Below the pieces are notes generated by a model. The model saw only the letters and a program-made list of their open reading frames with translations. It did no database searches and was not told the DNA's origin. Positions 16,875 to 25,933 of a stretch of 64,000 bases of DNA are shown piece after piece. The number at the start of each line of letters is the position of its first letter. Position 1 is the first letter of the stretch. The DNA is from a bacterium (GTDB taxonomy: Bacteria; Chloroflexota; Anaerolineae; Caldilineales; Caldilineaceae): assembly GCA_016124945.1 (NCBI GenBank), contig WGMT01000021.1, positions 62,001 to 126,000 on the forward strand. Direction: 5' to 3'. The position numbers were made by a program, and so were the translations under genes.

Positions 16875-17613
16875 GCTGTTGGTCTCGCTTTCCAAAGATG
16901 GCGGTGCCGATGCGCACCAGGGTGGCGCCTTCTTCAATGGCGACTTCAAAATCGTTGCTCATGCCCATGGATAGATGTGTCCACGTAGCATGTGGATAGC
17001 GTTCAGTTGGGAATTCCTGGCGCAGGCGTTCGATAAGACGGCGCAACTGACGGAAGACGGGACGGGTTTTCTCGGCGTCGTCGAAGAACGGAGCCATGGT
17101 CATCAGTCCGTCGAAGCGCAGGTTGGGCAGTTGCAGAAGGGACGGCAGCGCCGTCACCAGTGCATCAGGCGAAAAGCCATGTTTGCTCTCTTCGCCGCTG
17201 ACATTCACCTCGAAGAGGATGGCCATTTCCTGGCCGGCGTCGACGGCTGCGCTGCTGAGCCGCTGTGCGATCTTCTCTCTGTCCACTGAGTGGATCAGCG
17301 CGAAGGGACCGATGCACTCTTTGGCCTTGCGGCTTTGAATCGATCCAATCATGTGCCAGCGGATCGAAGAAATCCCACGGGCATTGGCCTCTTCCACCTT
17401 CTCCCACAACTCTTCAACTCGATTCTCTCCAAAATCAACCTGGCCGGCCGTCACCGCTTCAATTATCTGTGTAAACGGTTTGGTCTTGCTGACCGCGATC
17501 AGTCGAACGTCGTCAGGGTTGCGGCCGACGCGTTGTGCTGCTTTCGCCATCTGCACGTGGACCTCGTCAAGCGCGTGGCGAATAACATCTTCGGGGGCGT
17601 GGGGCATCGACAT
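16864..17613 (-). CDS. YggS/PLPBP family PLP-homeostasis protein
   Basis: 249 residues, alanine racemase-like TIM barrel without the second domain. The PLP lysine is in LIAVSKTKP; other family marks are [37 protein letters not shown] and [23 protein letters not shown]. The protein buffers PLP and affects amino-acid pools. First gene of the yggS-proC pair, translationally coupled. Confidence 0.93.
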   Translation of the reverse strand: MSMPHAPEDVIRHALDEVHVQMAKAAQRVGRNPDDVRLIAVSKTKPFTQIIEAVTAGQVDFGENRVEELWEKVEEANARGISSIRWHMIGSIQSRKAKECIGPFALIHSVDREKIAQRLSSAAVDAGQEMAILFEVNVSGEESKHGFSPDALVTALPSLLQLPNLRFDGLMTMAPFFDDAEKTRPVFRQLRRLIERLRQEFPTERYPHATWTHLSMGMSNDFEVAIEEGATLVRIGTAIFGKRDQQHGH

Positions 17614-17693
17614 GAAAAATTCCTGGTTGGAAGGTGTCCGCTCAACTTAAGATTGTACCAACGAAGGGGGTGCGCTGTAAAAAAAGGTCCTAA

Positions 17694-17813
17694 ACGTAGT
17701 GCGTAGTGCGTGGACCGGTAGAGGGTGATGCAGCCCAAGGAGGCCGTTCACCTGCATAGCGTGCCCAAACCCAAAGTACAGGCTACACTAGTTCACGCAC
17801 GACGCACCTACCG
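17694..17813. repeat. Inverted GTGCGTAGTGCG-type spacer repeat
   Basis: The left arm carries GTAGTGCGTAGTGCGTGGACCGG units and the right arm CACGCACGACGCACCTACCG in inverse orientation. The right arm overlaps the stop codon (TAG) of the neighbouring minus-strand gene. It resembles the repeat at 21345-21487. Confidence 0.65.
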
Positions 17814-19031
17814 CTGCACATGTGGAATAAACACAGTATGCTGCTGTGGCGGCACTTCGCCAAAGGTGACGGCGCGGGGTTCGCACCAGTCTCCCGGGTA
17901 GCGGTGATTGGGCCATGCCCCAGGGCCGCCCGGCTGCTGTTCACTGCGGGCGCGCACCCGAATGTGGTGTGGGATGTTGACCTGTGTAGCTATGAAGAGG
18001 CTTTCTCCTGCTTGCTGAGCGCCCAGCCAGGACTGCCATGCGCCGTCTTCGCCGACTTTGAACTCAAGGTCGAAGCGCAGTTGATAGACGCCACCAGGGA
18101 TTAGGTCGATCTGTGTTCCCTGGATGCCCTGCCACCCAACGTTGACACTGTTGCCGTTCACCTGTGTTGGGAAGTCGGACAGGTTGGCGATAGGCGCTTC
18201 GACCAGGCTGAAGGCGTCGATGAAGGCGTGGCTGCCGTGCCATTGGAAGGGGCTATGAATGCGGCCGAAGACGGTAATCGTCTCGGCCTGCGCCTTTGCC
18301 GAAAGCCGCAGATTGCTCCAGCCGACGCGCTCGCCGTTTTCTACAAAGTTGCGCCTATCTTCCACCCAAATCACCGTCTCTGCCTTGGGATCGGTGCCGC
18401 CGGTAGGATCGATGCCTAGCATTTTGGCCATATAGTAACCGGGAGGGCAATCGTTGGGCATGGTGCTGCCGCCACACAGCGAAAGCATCCACGCGCTAAG
18501 GCTGTAGGCGACGCCAGGGGTGGCTGCAACCTGCTGGTAGACGGTGGCGTCGAAGGGTTTCCCGGGTTGGTCTGTCCATTCCAGATCGTGTGCGAAGAAA
18601 GCAAGGCTGTCTCCGCCCTCGATCTTTTCGACGTGGGCGCTGCCGCCGCACGCGCCGTTGAACTGCATGCTGGCGCTGTAGAGCCAGGGTGTGCCGTTGA
18701 GGATGGCGACCTGCCACCCTTCGTGGATCTGCATCTGCCCGCCCTGAACAGCGTCAACGGCGTAGGTGCCTGCGCCGCACTCGAATCCTGGGTTGATCAA
18801 TGTTGGCATTGGGGCTGGTCCTCCTGGGATGGTGCCCACCGGCGCGCTTGGTGGCGTTGCCGAATGGGTGGGAGAGGGCGCTTGAACTCCGAAGAATGCG
18901 ACAAAAACCAATAACACCGCCCCAACCAGCGGATGGATGGTGCGTTGATGGCTTAGGGTGAAGGTATCGAGCTTAGAATGGCCTTCATTTTCTCGCAAAA
19001 GTAATGATTCGTCCAGTTGCTCTAAGATCAT
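17808..19031 (-). CDS. Exported protein of unknown function with LPxV-like C-terminal tail
   Basis: 407 residues from the ATG at 19031 (GAGGG 5 nt upstream; longer in-frame starts exist). A hydrophobic segment at about 33-50 (HPLVGAVLLVFVAFFGVQA) acts as signal or anchor. Then comes a Pro-rich stretch and a jelly-roll-like domain of the carbohydrate-binding kind: LINPGFECGAGTY at its start, GGDSLAFFAH, FDATVYQQVAATPGVAYSLS and HAFIDAFSLVEA. The last residues are HTVFIPHVQR. No catalytic motif was seen; a surface binding role is a guess. Confidence 0.6.
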   Translation of the reverse strand: MILEQLDESLLLRENEGHSKLDTFTLSHQRTIHPLVGAVLLVFVAFFGVQAPSPTHSATPPSAPVGTIPGGPAPMPTLINPGFECGAGTYAVDAVQGGQMQIHEGWQVAILNGTPWLYSASMQFNGACGGSAHVEKIEGGDSLAFFAHDLEWTDQPGKPFDATVYQQVAATPGVAYSLSAWMLSLCGGSTMPNDCPPGYYMAKMLGIDPTGGTDPKAETVIWVEDRRNFVENGERVGWSNLRLSAKAQAETITVFGRIHSPFQWHGSHAFIDAFSLVEAPIANLSDFPTQVNGNSVNVGWQGIQGTQIDLIPGGVYQLRFDLEFKVGEDGAWQSWLGAQQAGESLFIATQVNIPHHIRVRARSEQQPGGPGAWPNHRYPGDWCEPRAVTFGEVPPQQHTVFIPHVQR

Positions 19032-19235
19032 CTTGGCCCTCAATCGGAGGAAATGACAAAAAGAGTGTAAATGAATCTTCATGGAAATGGAATTGGTTTC
19101 ACTTAACTGAATTGACAGTACTGATAATCTAAGCCTGCACATGGATTGAAAAGATTGTGTACATATATTGCACCGATTTTGTCGTGTTATGTTTGTTGTC
19201 TACCAACCATCCATCGATTTTTAAGGAGTTTAAAG

Positions 19236-20297
19236 ATGAAGCGTTTGATACTGATTCCGCTTTTGCTAGCATTGTCACTCTTCCTGGCTGCCTGCCCTGC
19301 CGCGGAGACACCTGCACCGACGGCTACGCCTGCCCCTGCCGCAGCCGAGCCCACCGAGGAACCTGCCGCCGAACCGACTGAAGAGCCAATGGCCGAACCG
19401 ACTGAAGAGCCAATGGCTGAAATGAACATTGTTGAAACTGCCATTTCCGCCGGCAACTTCACCACCCTGGTCGCCGCTGTCGAAGCTGCCGGCTTGGTCG
19501 AAGCGCTGACGGGCGAAGGTCCTTTCACTGTTTTTGCGCCCACGGACGAGGCCTTTGCTGCCCTACCTGAAGGCACCATCGATGCGCTGTTGGCCGATCC
19601 CAGCGGCGATCTGACCCAGATCCTGCTCTATCACGTCGTGCCGGGCATGGTAATGGCCGCCGATGTAACCGATGGCTTGGAAGCAGAGACGTTACAGGGT
19701 GGCACTGTCACCTTTACAGTGGGTGATGGCGTGATGATCAACGAGGCCAATGTTGTTGCTACCGACATTGTTGCCAGCAATGGTGTGATTCACGTAATCG
19801 ATGCCGTGATCCTGCCACCTGCCGCCGAAGAAGCTGCTGCTACCCCTGAAGCCACTGAAGAAGCGGCTGAGGAAGCTGCAATGGACGAGATGAACATTGT
19901 CGAGACGGCTGTCTCCGCCGGTAGCTTCACCACGTTGGTTGCTGCTGTTGAGGCAGCCGGCTTGGTCGATGCGTTGTCGGGCGAAGGTCCTTTCACTGTC
20001 TTTGCACCTACAGACGAGGCCTTTGCGGCCCTGCCCGAAGGCACCGTCGAAGCTTTGCTGGCTGATCCCACCGGCGATCTGACCCAGATCTTGCTCTACC
20101 ACGTAGTCGCGGGCAAGGTGATGGCTGCGGATGTGACCGACGGCTCGGAAGCCGAGACGCTGCAGGGTGGCACTGTCACCTTCAGTGTGGCGGATGGCGT
20201 GACAATCAATGGTGTAAACATCGTCGCCACCGACATTGTCGCCAGCAATGGTGTGATTCACGTCATTGATGCCGTCATCCTGCCCCCGACAGAATAA
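19236..20297 (+). CDS. Lipoprotein with two fasciclin (FAS1) domains
   Basis: 353 residues. The signal peptide ends in FLAAC (C20), followed by a TPAP/EEPAAEP linker to about 65. Two FAS1 domains (about 66-202 and 222-352) follow, each with [27 protein letters not shown] and a final [12 protein letters not shown]. The two copies are nearly identical, so one arose by recent duplication or gene conversion. FAS1 proteins mediate adhesion. TAAGGAG lies before the ATG. Confidence 0.92.
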   Translation: MKRLILIPLLLALSLFLAACPAAETPAPTATPAPAAAEPTEEPAAEPTEEPMAEPTEEPMAEMNIVETAISAGNFTTLVAAVEAAGLVEALTGEGPFTVFAPTDEAFAALPEGTIDALLADPSGDLTQILLYHVVPGMVMAADVTDGLEAETLQGGTVTFTVGDGVMINEANVVATDIVASNGVIHVIDAVILPPAAEEAAATPEATEEAAEEAAMDEMNIVETAVSAGSFTTLVAAVEAAGLVDALSGEGPFTVFAPTDEAFAALPEGTVEALLADPTGDLTQILLYHVVAGKVMAADVTDGSEAETLQGGTVTFSVADGVTINGVNIVATDIVASNGVIHVIDAVILPPTE

Positions 20298-20349
20298 CAA
20301 AGTCGTTTGGTAGGGACAGCCTGTCCAAATCTGGACAATTACTATATAT

Positions 20350-20383
20350 CGAAAAGGCGGTGGCTTGTCCACCGTCTTTTCGC
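20350..20383. terminator. Intrinsic terminator after the FAS1 gene
   Basis: CGAAAAGGCGGTGG pairs with CCACCGTCTTTTCG around CTTGT; the T-run is inside the right arm. The rest of the 250-bp gap to the PPK2 gene holds a small hairpin around 20400-20445 and nothing else recognised. Confidence 0.7.
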
Positions 20384-20547
20384 GTGTGGGTACAGTTCAA
20401 GTTGGAGGCGCTCGCAACAGTGCCTGGCACTGTTGACATCCAACTAAGTCATACGCAAAGGCGTTGGCGTCGTGGCTGAAGTGATGGTTAAATGGGCTAT
20501 TGTTGTTTTCACTACTCAGGGTTTTCCGTACACAGGCAGGAGGCCGT

Positions 20548-21348
20548 ATGGATCGGTATAGAGTTGCACCGGGTACGCAGGTGGATCTTTCGCAGTGGAG
20601 CACAGACGATACCCCTGAGGCGGAAAGCAAAGATGAGGGGAAAGAACGCTTCAGTGTTATGAACAATCGGTTGGAGGCGTTGCAAGAGGTGCTCTATGCC
20701 CAGGGGAAGCACAAGATCCTGATCGTGCTCCAGGCCATGGACACAGGTGGCAAAGATGGGGCGATCCGTCATGTCTTCGACGGGGTGAACCCGCAAGGGG
20801 TGAAGGTGGCATCGTTTAAAGTGCCCACGCCACTTGAACGGGCCCACGATTATCTGTGGCGAGTTCACGCGCGGACGCCTGCACAGGGCGAAATCGTGAT
20901 ATTCAACCGCAGCCATTACGAAGATGTGTTGGTGGTGCGTGTCCACAATCTGGTGCCCGAGGATGTGTGGTCGCGGCGCTACGAGCAGATCAACGCCTTC
21001 GAGAAACTCCTCGCCGACGAGGGGACGACGATCCTCAAGTTTTACCTGCACATCAGCAAAGAGGAACAGAAAGAACGTCTCCAGGCCCGGCTCGATGATC
21101 CATCGAAACATTGGAAGTTCAGTCCGGGCGATTTGGCGGAACGCAAGTTCTGGCCGGACTACATGGCCGCCTACGAAGCTGTGCTCAGCCGCACCAGCAC
21201 CGATTGGGCGCCCTGGTACATCGTCCCCGCAGACAGGAAGTGGTACCGCAACCTGGTGATCTCCGAAGTCCTCGTGCAGACGTTGGCGGGGCTTGATCTG
21301 CGCTTCCCGGAGGCAACGGAGTCGTTGGATGGGGTTGTGATTGAGTAG
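20548..21348 (+). CDS. Polyphosphate kinase 2 family protein
   Basis: 266 residues from the ATG at 20548, preceded by AGGAGG. P-loop-type fold: Walker A QAMDTGGKDGAIRHVF, the FKVPTPLERAHDYLWR segment, Walker B IVIFNRSHYEDVLVVRVH, lid EEQKERLQARLDDPSKHWKF, and WAPWYIVPADRKWYRN. PPK2 enzymes move phosphate between polyphosphate and nucleotides in the cytoplasm. Which nucleotide and direction cannot be read with certainty; the form is a single-domain PPK2. Confidence 0.92.
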   Translation: MDRYRVAPGTQVDLSQWSTDDTPEAESKDEGKERFSVMNNRLEALQEVLYAQGKHKILIVLQAMDTGGKDGAIRHVFDGVNPQGVKVASFKVPTPLERAHDYLWRVHARTPAQGEIVIFNRSHYEDVLVVRVHNLVPEDVWSRRYEQINAFEKLLADEGTTILKFYLHISKEEQKERLQARLDDPSKHWKFSPGDLAERKFWPDYMAAYEAVLSRTSTDWAPWYIVPADRKWYRNLVISEVLVQTLAGLDLRFPEATESLDGVVIE

Positions 21349-21487
21349 TGCGTGGTGCGTGGTGCGTAGTGCGTGTACCAGTATAGACAGTTGGTGTTAC
21401 ATTGGGACGTTGGCGACGGTATAAAAACCTGAATGTTTCCAATGTAGCGTCAGTAGACTCAACTGGTACACGCACTACGCACTACGT
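21345..21487. repeat. Inverted GTGCGTAGTGCG-type spacer repeat
   Basis: The left arm starts in the PPK2 stop codon (GAGTAGTGCGTGGTGCG) and the right arm (GGTACACGCACTACGCAC) ends next to the stop of the convergent subtilase gene. Inside, TGTTACATTGG pairs with CCAATGTAGCG-like sequence. Confidence 0.7.
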
Positions 21488-21489
21488 TA

Positions 21490-24400
21490 TCACTTACTCA
21501 CACCCGGCAAGAAGATCCGCTCTTCCGCCTCTGGGCTGTCTACGAAGTCGTCTTCGGTGTTGCCCGGTTCGTCGGTTCCAGCGCTGTTCTGGCGGAGCAG
21601 GCCGCTGCCGACGCCGGGCGCTGAGAGACTGATGCCGTCGGTCACCTCGCCGCCGAAGCCATCGGCCGAGCCGTCCCAGTAGAGGCTGAAGGTACAAGAC
21701 GTGGTTGTGCCCAGCGTCCCTGGCGTGCAGACGAAGATGTCGGAGCCGTCACCGGCAGCGCCGGCCACGCTGAACGTCCCCGCGGTAGATAGGTAGATGT
21801 CGCCTGTGCTGTCATCCACCCAAACTCCGTTGATATCCTCAGAAGTGCCGTTGCTCAGGCCCACGTCAGAGCCGTCAAAGTAGAATGCCCAACTGCCGTT
21901 GGTGTTTGTACCCAGCGCGGTAGGCGTGAAAATGATGAGATCCGTGTCGCTGCCCGATACACCCGGCACACTGAACGATCCCAAAGTACTAACAACGATG
22001 CGCCCGTCGGCAAGGACATCGAAGGCGTCGATGTCTTCGTTGTTTGTGCTCAACCCGACATCGGAACCGTCGAAGTAGAGGCTGAAGGTGCCGGCGGTGA
22101 CCGATCCCAGTGACGTGGGCACGAAGCGCACAATGTCTGAATCGTCCACTGTGCCGATGCCGGCCAGGCTGGCTGCGCCCACCATACTGAAGAGGATCGA
22201 GCCGTCGCTCATGATTTCGAAGGCGTCGATGTCATGGCTGTTGCTGGTCAACCCCACATCGGAGCCGTCGAAGTACATCGCCCACGTGTTGGTGTTGGGA
22301 TCAAAGCGCAGGATGTCTTCGTCGCTGAAGGCGAAGCCCACATTGCCGCCGGTTGTGGAGCTGACGTAGATCAGGTTCGCCCCTGTTCCTGGGGTGGGGG
22401 TGGCGGTAGGTGTCGCTGTAGGCCCAGGTGTTGGCGTGTTGGTTGGCGTCGCCGTCGGTATGACAGGCGTGTTGGTTGCCGTTGGGGTGGCGGTAGGTGG
22501 GGCGCCGAGATTGCCATCGATCACCAGGGCGAAGGGTTGTGGACCAAATGGGATGTTTGCGGCCTGTACTTGGACCGTCCATGTACCGGTGGCAGCCGAC
22601 TGTACGTAGACATTTTCTACATTGTTGACTGTGTCTGCCGATCCGCCGCTCTGTGACCAGCCGCCGCCGAAGACATTACCGCGATAGACCGTCCCCGAAG
22701 GTGAGGTGACGATGAGGTTCAGGTTGTTCACCAGATTCAGCGCAGCCGTTTCGGTGGAAGGATAGTCGCTCCAGACCAGGGTCACCTTGAAGGGGCTGCC
22801 GGCGCTGCTGACGTTGAACTGGTAATTGGCCGATGCGCCTGTGGAAAGGCCGGCGCTGTTGTCTATGTAAGCCTGGGTGCCGTCGGTGGCGCGGGCAAGG
22901 TCGATGCGTCCCCATCCTTCGTGTACATTGGGAATGGGAAAATCATTGTCGTTGGCGCCGTCGTTGTTTTCGTCCAGCAGATCGACGGCAGTGTTGATCA
23001 GGGTGGCTTTCACCAGCGCAGCGCTGGCGTTGTGGCCGTACGCCTTCTGGTAGAAGTCGCGTGTCACCGTGGCTGCGCCGGCCACAATCGGGTTCGACAT
23101 CGAGGTGCCGCCGAAGTACTTGTACTGTGCATTGCGCGGCATACCCCAGCCGTCGCTCTGGAAGCTGTTGCTCTGCGGGTTGGTCTGGGCGTCGTAGCCC
23201 TGCTGGTAGAGATCGGAATAGCCCGAGAGGATCCAGGTGCCGGGGGCCACGACATCGGGCTTGATGCGACCGTCGTCGGTGGGGCCACGGCTGGAGAAGG
23301 GCGCCATCTGCTCCGCATTGCCCGCGGTGACATCATTTGCCAGCGGGGCGGCGGTGAATCCCCAGCGTTGGCCAGCAGTGCCCAGAATGTTCGTTCCACC
23401 CATGCTGCTACAGGTCTGCCCCGCCTGGTACGGATCGCTGGATGTATAGCCCAGGCTGGTGTCACAGGGGAAGTTGTCGGGGCGGGCGTTTTCGCTGGCG
23501 CCAACGGTGATCACATTCTTGGCCGTGGCCGGCGAGCCGATGGAATCGTTGTCCACGACGCCGTTGTTGTTGGTGTCCTTGCCGTCGTTGCCCGCCGAGA
23601 AGGTGATGACCATGTCGCGGTTGTTCCACACGAATTGATCCGTGTTGGCGCTGTCGGCAGTGTAGTCACCAGATACGTTAGAACCCCAGGAATTGGCATG
23701 GATGCGAGCGCCCACATTGTATGCCTGCTGGTAGAGGTCACCGAGATTGGTGGGCAGACCGGTGAGGTAGTAGCCGTTGGGGATGCCGTAGAAGGTGCGG
23801 CAGAAATTGCTGACAAAGACATAGTTTTCCACGGCCTGAAAGACAAGCCCGGCGGCAGGCGCTGCGGCCTTGCCTTCGCCGTTGACCCCGCCATCGCCCA
23901 CCACCGAAAGCGCCACATGGGTGCCGTGACCGCTGTCTACGTCGATGGCGCCGTCATTGACGATCTGCTGGAAACAGGAATCGGTTGTGCCCAGCCAGCT
24001 AAAGATGCCGGCAATGCGGCTGGCCGGTACATCGGGGTGAGCCGTGGCCGCAGTGCCGCCGCCAAGACCGGTATCGGCCACTGCTGCGATCTGGGTCGAT
24101 CCATCGTAGCCGTTGGCGTTGGCCACATTGGCCCCTACGATGACGCCCGCGCCGTATTCGTTGTGTTTTTCTTTGAGCACAAAGTTGTCGATCCAGGCCA
24201 CGTCGAGGACCTGCGCCACCTGCACAAGCTGATCGTAGGTGGCGGCAATGATCAGGGTGTTCTCCTGCGCGCTGACCATCTCGGTGGCGCGTCCACTGAC
24301 AACGGGGACAGCCATTGTGGCGTCCGCGCCCCGCTCAATGCGGATCCGGTAGAGATTAGTCCCTTCGCGCTTAAGACCTGGCGCAAGTTTGTAAGCAGGC

Positions 24401-24789
24401 TGGAAGATCCCCACCCAGTTGACCGCTGCCTGCGCCTGGGCCTGTGCCGCCTGTTCCGGCGTCATGCGCACTTTGAAGGCATTGTCAGGCAGGTAATCGA
24501 GCAGTTCGACGCCCGCGGAAGTGAGGCTGTCTTTGGCGGATTCTGTCACCGGGCCGCGGAATTGTACGATGTAGTAGCCCGCCGTACCGGCAGGATACTC
24601 TGTGATCGTCAGCGTGTCGGGCAGGGCTTGACCAGCGACTTCTCCAGGAACGATTGTGGCTGCTTTGAGCCGCACCGGAACCGCAGTCGGCTCCTGTGAT
24701 GCTGGGGTTGCACTGCTGATCCCCACCGTAGAGAGAATCAGTGAAAGCACGAGGAAGGCCGTAGTCAGTCTTCGAAGTGAGCTACGCAT
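21490..24789 (-). CDS. Large secreted S8 subtilase with TP-rich linker and FDGSDVGL repeats
   Basis: 1099 residues. Signal peptide about 1-28; inhibitor-like propeptide to about 200; S8 domain about 215-640 with catalytic Asp in AAVADTGLGGG, His in DSGHGTHVA and Ser in FGGTSMSNPIVAG. A P-domain-like beta domain follows (VTLVWSDYPSTE, NNLNLIVTSPSG). A TPTATNTP linker leads to four modules of about 60-70 residues, the first three marked by YFDGSDVGL, the last by YWDGSADGF. The tail is ERIFLPGVSK. AAAGGAG precedes the ATG. The 190-bp upstream region has a TATAAT near 24949-24954 with a weak -35. Confidence 0.92.
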   Translation of the reverse strand: MRSSLRRLTTAFLVLSLILSTVGISSATPASQEPTAVPVRLKAATIVPGEVAGQALPDTLTITEYPAGTAGYYIVQFRGPVTESAKDSLTSAGVELLDYLPDNAFKVRMTPEQAAQAQAQAAVNWVGIFQPAYKLAPGLKREGTNLYRIRIERGADATMAVPVVSGRATEMVSAQENTLIIAATYDQLVQVAQVLDVAWIDNFVLKEKHNEYGAGVIVGANVANANGYDGSTQIAAVADTGLGGGTAATAHPDVPASRIAGIFSWLGTTDSCFQQIVNDGAIDVDSGHGTHVALSVVGDGGVNGEGKAAAPAAGLVFQAVENYVFVSNFCRTFYGIPNGYYLTGLPTNLGDLYQQAYNVGARIHANSWGSNVSGDYTADSANTDQFVWNNRDMVITFSAGNDGKDTNNNGVVDNDSIGSPATAKNVITVGASENARPDNFPCDTSLGYTSSDPYQAGQTCSSMGGTNILGTAGQRWGFTAAPLANDVTAGNAEQMAPFSSRGPTDDGRIKPDVVAPGTWILSGYSDLYQQGYDAQTNPQSNSFQSDGWGMPRNAQYKYFGGTSMSNPIVAGAATVTRDFYQKAYGHNASAALVKATLINTAVDLLDENNDGANDNDFPIPNVHEGWGRIDLARATDGTQAYIDNSAGLSTGASANYQFNVSSAGSPFKVTLVWSDYPSTETAALNLVNNLNLIVTSPSGTVYRGNVFGGGWSQSGGSADTVNNVENVYVQSAATGTWTVQVQAANIPFGPQPFALVIDGNLGAPPTATPTATNTPVIPTATPTNTPTPGPTATPTATPTPGTGANLIYVSSTTGGNVGFAFSDEDILRFDPNTNTWAMYFDGSDVGLTSNSHDIDAFEIMSDGSILFSMVGAASLAGIGTVDDSDIVRFVPTSLGSVTAGTFSLYFDGSDVGLSTNNEDIDAFDVLADGRIVVSTLGSFSVPGVSGSDTDLIIFTPTALGTNTNGSWAFYFDGSDVGLSNGTSEDINGVWVDDSTGDIYLSTAGTFSVAGAAGDGSDIFVCTPGTLGTTTSCTFSLYWDGSADGFGGEVTDGISLSAPGVGSGLLRQNSAGTDEPGNTEDDFVDSPEAEERIFLPGVSK

Positions 24790-24978
24790 CGGCTGTACTC
24801 CTTTGTGTTAGTACGGGTACCAGGATATTCAGTTGGCTGGGAGATGTGATTCTGCCAGATCGGCTCTCGCGTGGGGTACGCATACCCAAGTGGACATGTC
24901 AGGCAGCGACATCGCGGTTGGTGCGGATCTCAAGCGTGAGTGGAAAAGATTATATCCAGTACCAAGGTACTATGCAAT

Positions 24979-25932
24979 CTATTCGCTTAACCGCCACATT
25001 CTTGGATTGATCAGGTTGGCGTCATCCAAACGGAGGTTGTGAAGTGTGGAAAGAAGTTCTGTGGGGAGTTGAGTATCGACGGCGACGAGATTTTCGCGGA
25101 GCTCGGCTTGTGTGCGTACCCCCACCAGCGCCGCGCTAAGACCGGGCTGGGCGAGGGCAAAGGCCACGGCAAGCTGGGCGGCACTCAGCCCCGTGCCGCT
25201 TTCCGCCGCCAAACGACGGAACTGTTGTGAGCGAGTGCGCAGCGGTTCCAGTCGATCCGGCAGGTAGTCTCCCCGTTCGGTGAGGACACCCTGCAACAGG
25301 ATCGAGCGCGCCACCATGCCCACTTGCTGCGCCTGTGCTCGCCCAAAAACACCATCGGCCAGCCGCTGATCGAGGACAGAGTAAGTTACCTGGAGCATGT
25401 CGAACAGACCGCAAGCAACACCATCTTCGGGCATCTCAACGCCGTAGGTCGACGCGCCCACCCAGCGTACTTTGCCCGCGCTGCGCACTTCGTCGAACAC
25501 GGCGGCCAACACGTCACCTTGATCGAGGAGATCCTGATCCAGGTTGTGGAGCTGCCAGATGTCAACATAATCGGTTTGCAGCGTTTTCAGGCTGGTCTCC
25601 AAGTTGCTGAGCATATGACGACGCAGTTCGTCGCCCTGTGGATTCTGCCCATCCGGCCCTTGTGTGGCCGCTTTGGTGGCAAGCACTGCGCGATCCCGTC
25701 GATCTTGCAGCGCGCGACCGAGTACCGCTTCGGCTGTGCCATAGCCACGGGCTGTATCGATGAAGTTGACCCCGGCGTCCAGCGCGGCGTGGACGAGGGC
25801 GACGGCTTCGTCTTCGGGCGGGCGGCCATAGTGACCGGGCACAGGGATGCCGTAGTCGAGTCCGAGTTCCACCGTGCCCAGCGCCAACGCCGAGACACGC
25901 AGGCCGGTGCGTCCTAGTGTGCGGTATTGCAT
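24979..25932 (-). CDS. Aldo/keto reductase
   Basis: 317 residues from the ATG at 25932, one base after the stop of the MFS gene. TIM barrel with the AKR tetrad: Asp and Tyr in NFIDTARGYGTAE, Lys in VLATKAAT, His in DIWQLHNLD; NADPH-site segment ALVGVRTQAEL. Last gene of the GntR-aldolase-MFS-AKR operon, so it probably reduces an aldehyde or keto sugar formed in that pathway. Confidence 0.88.
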   Translation of the reverse strand: MQYRTLGRTGLRVSALALGTVELGLDYGIPVPGHYGRPPEDEAVALVHAALDAGVNFIDTARGYGTAEAVLGRALQDRRDRAVLATKAATQGPDGQNPQGDELRRHMLSNLETSLKTLQTDYVDIWQLHNLDQDLLDQGDVLAAVFDEVRSAGKVRWVGASTYGVEMPEDGVACGLFDMLQVTYSVLDQRLADGVFGRAQAQQVGMVARSILLQGVLTERGDYLPDRLEPLRTRSQQFRRLAAESGTGLSAAQLAVAFALAQPGLSAALVGVRTQAELRENLVAVDTQLPTELLSTLHNLRLDDANLINPRMWRLSE

Positions 25933-25933
25933 G

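Noticed and set aside
22921-24699. 592-residue open frame on the plus strand
   Set aside because: It is fully antisense to the S8 subtilase, whose signal peptide, triad and tail are intact. The antisense frame lacks domains and has no ribosome site.
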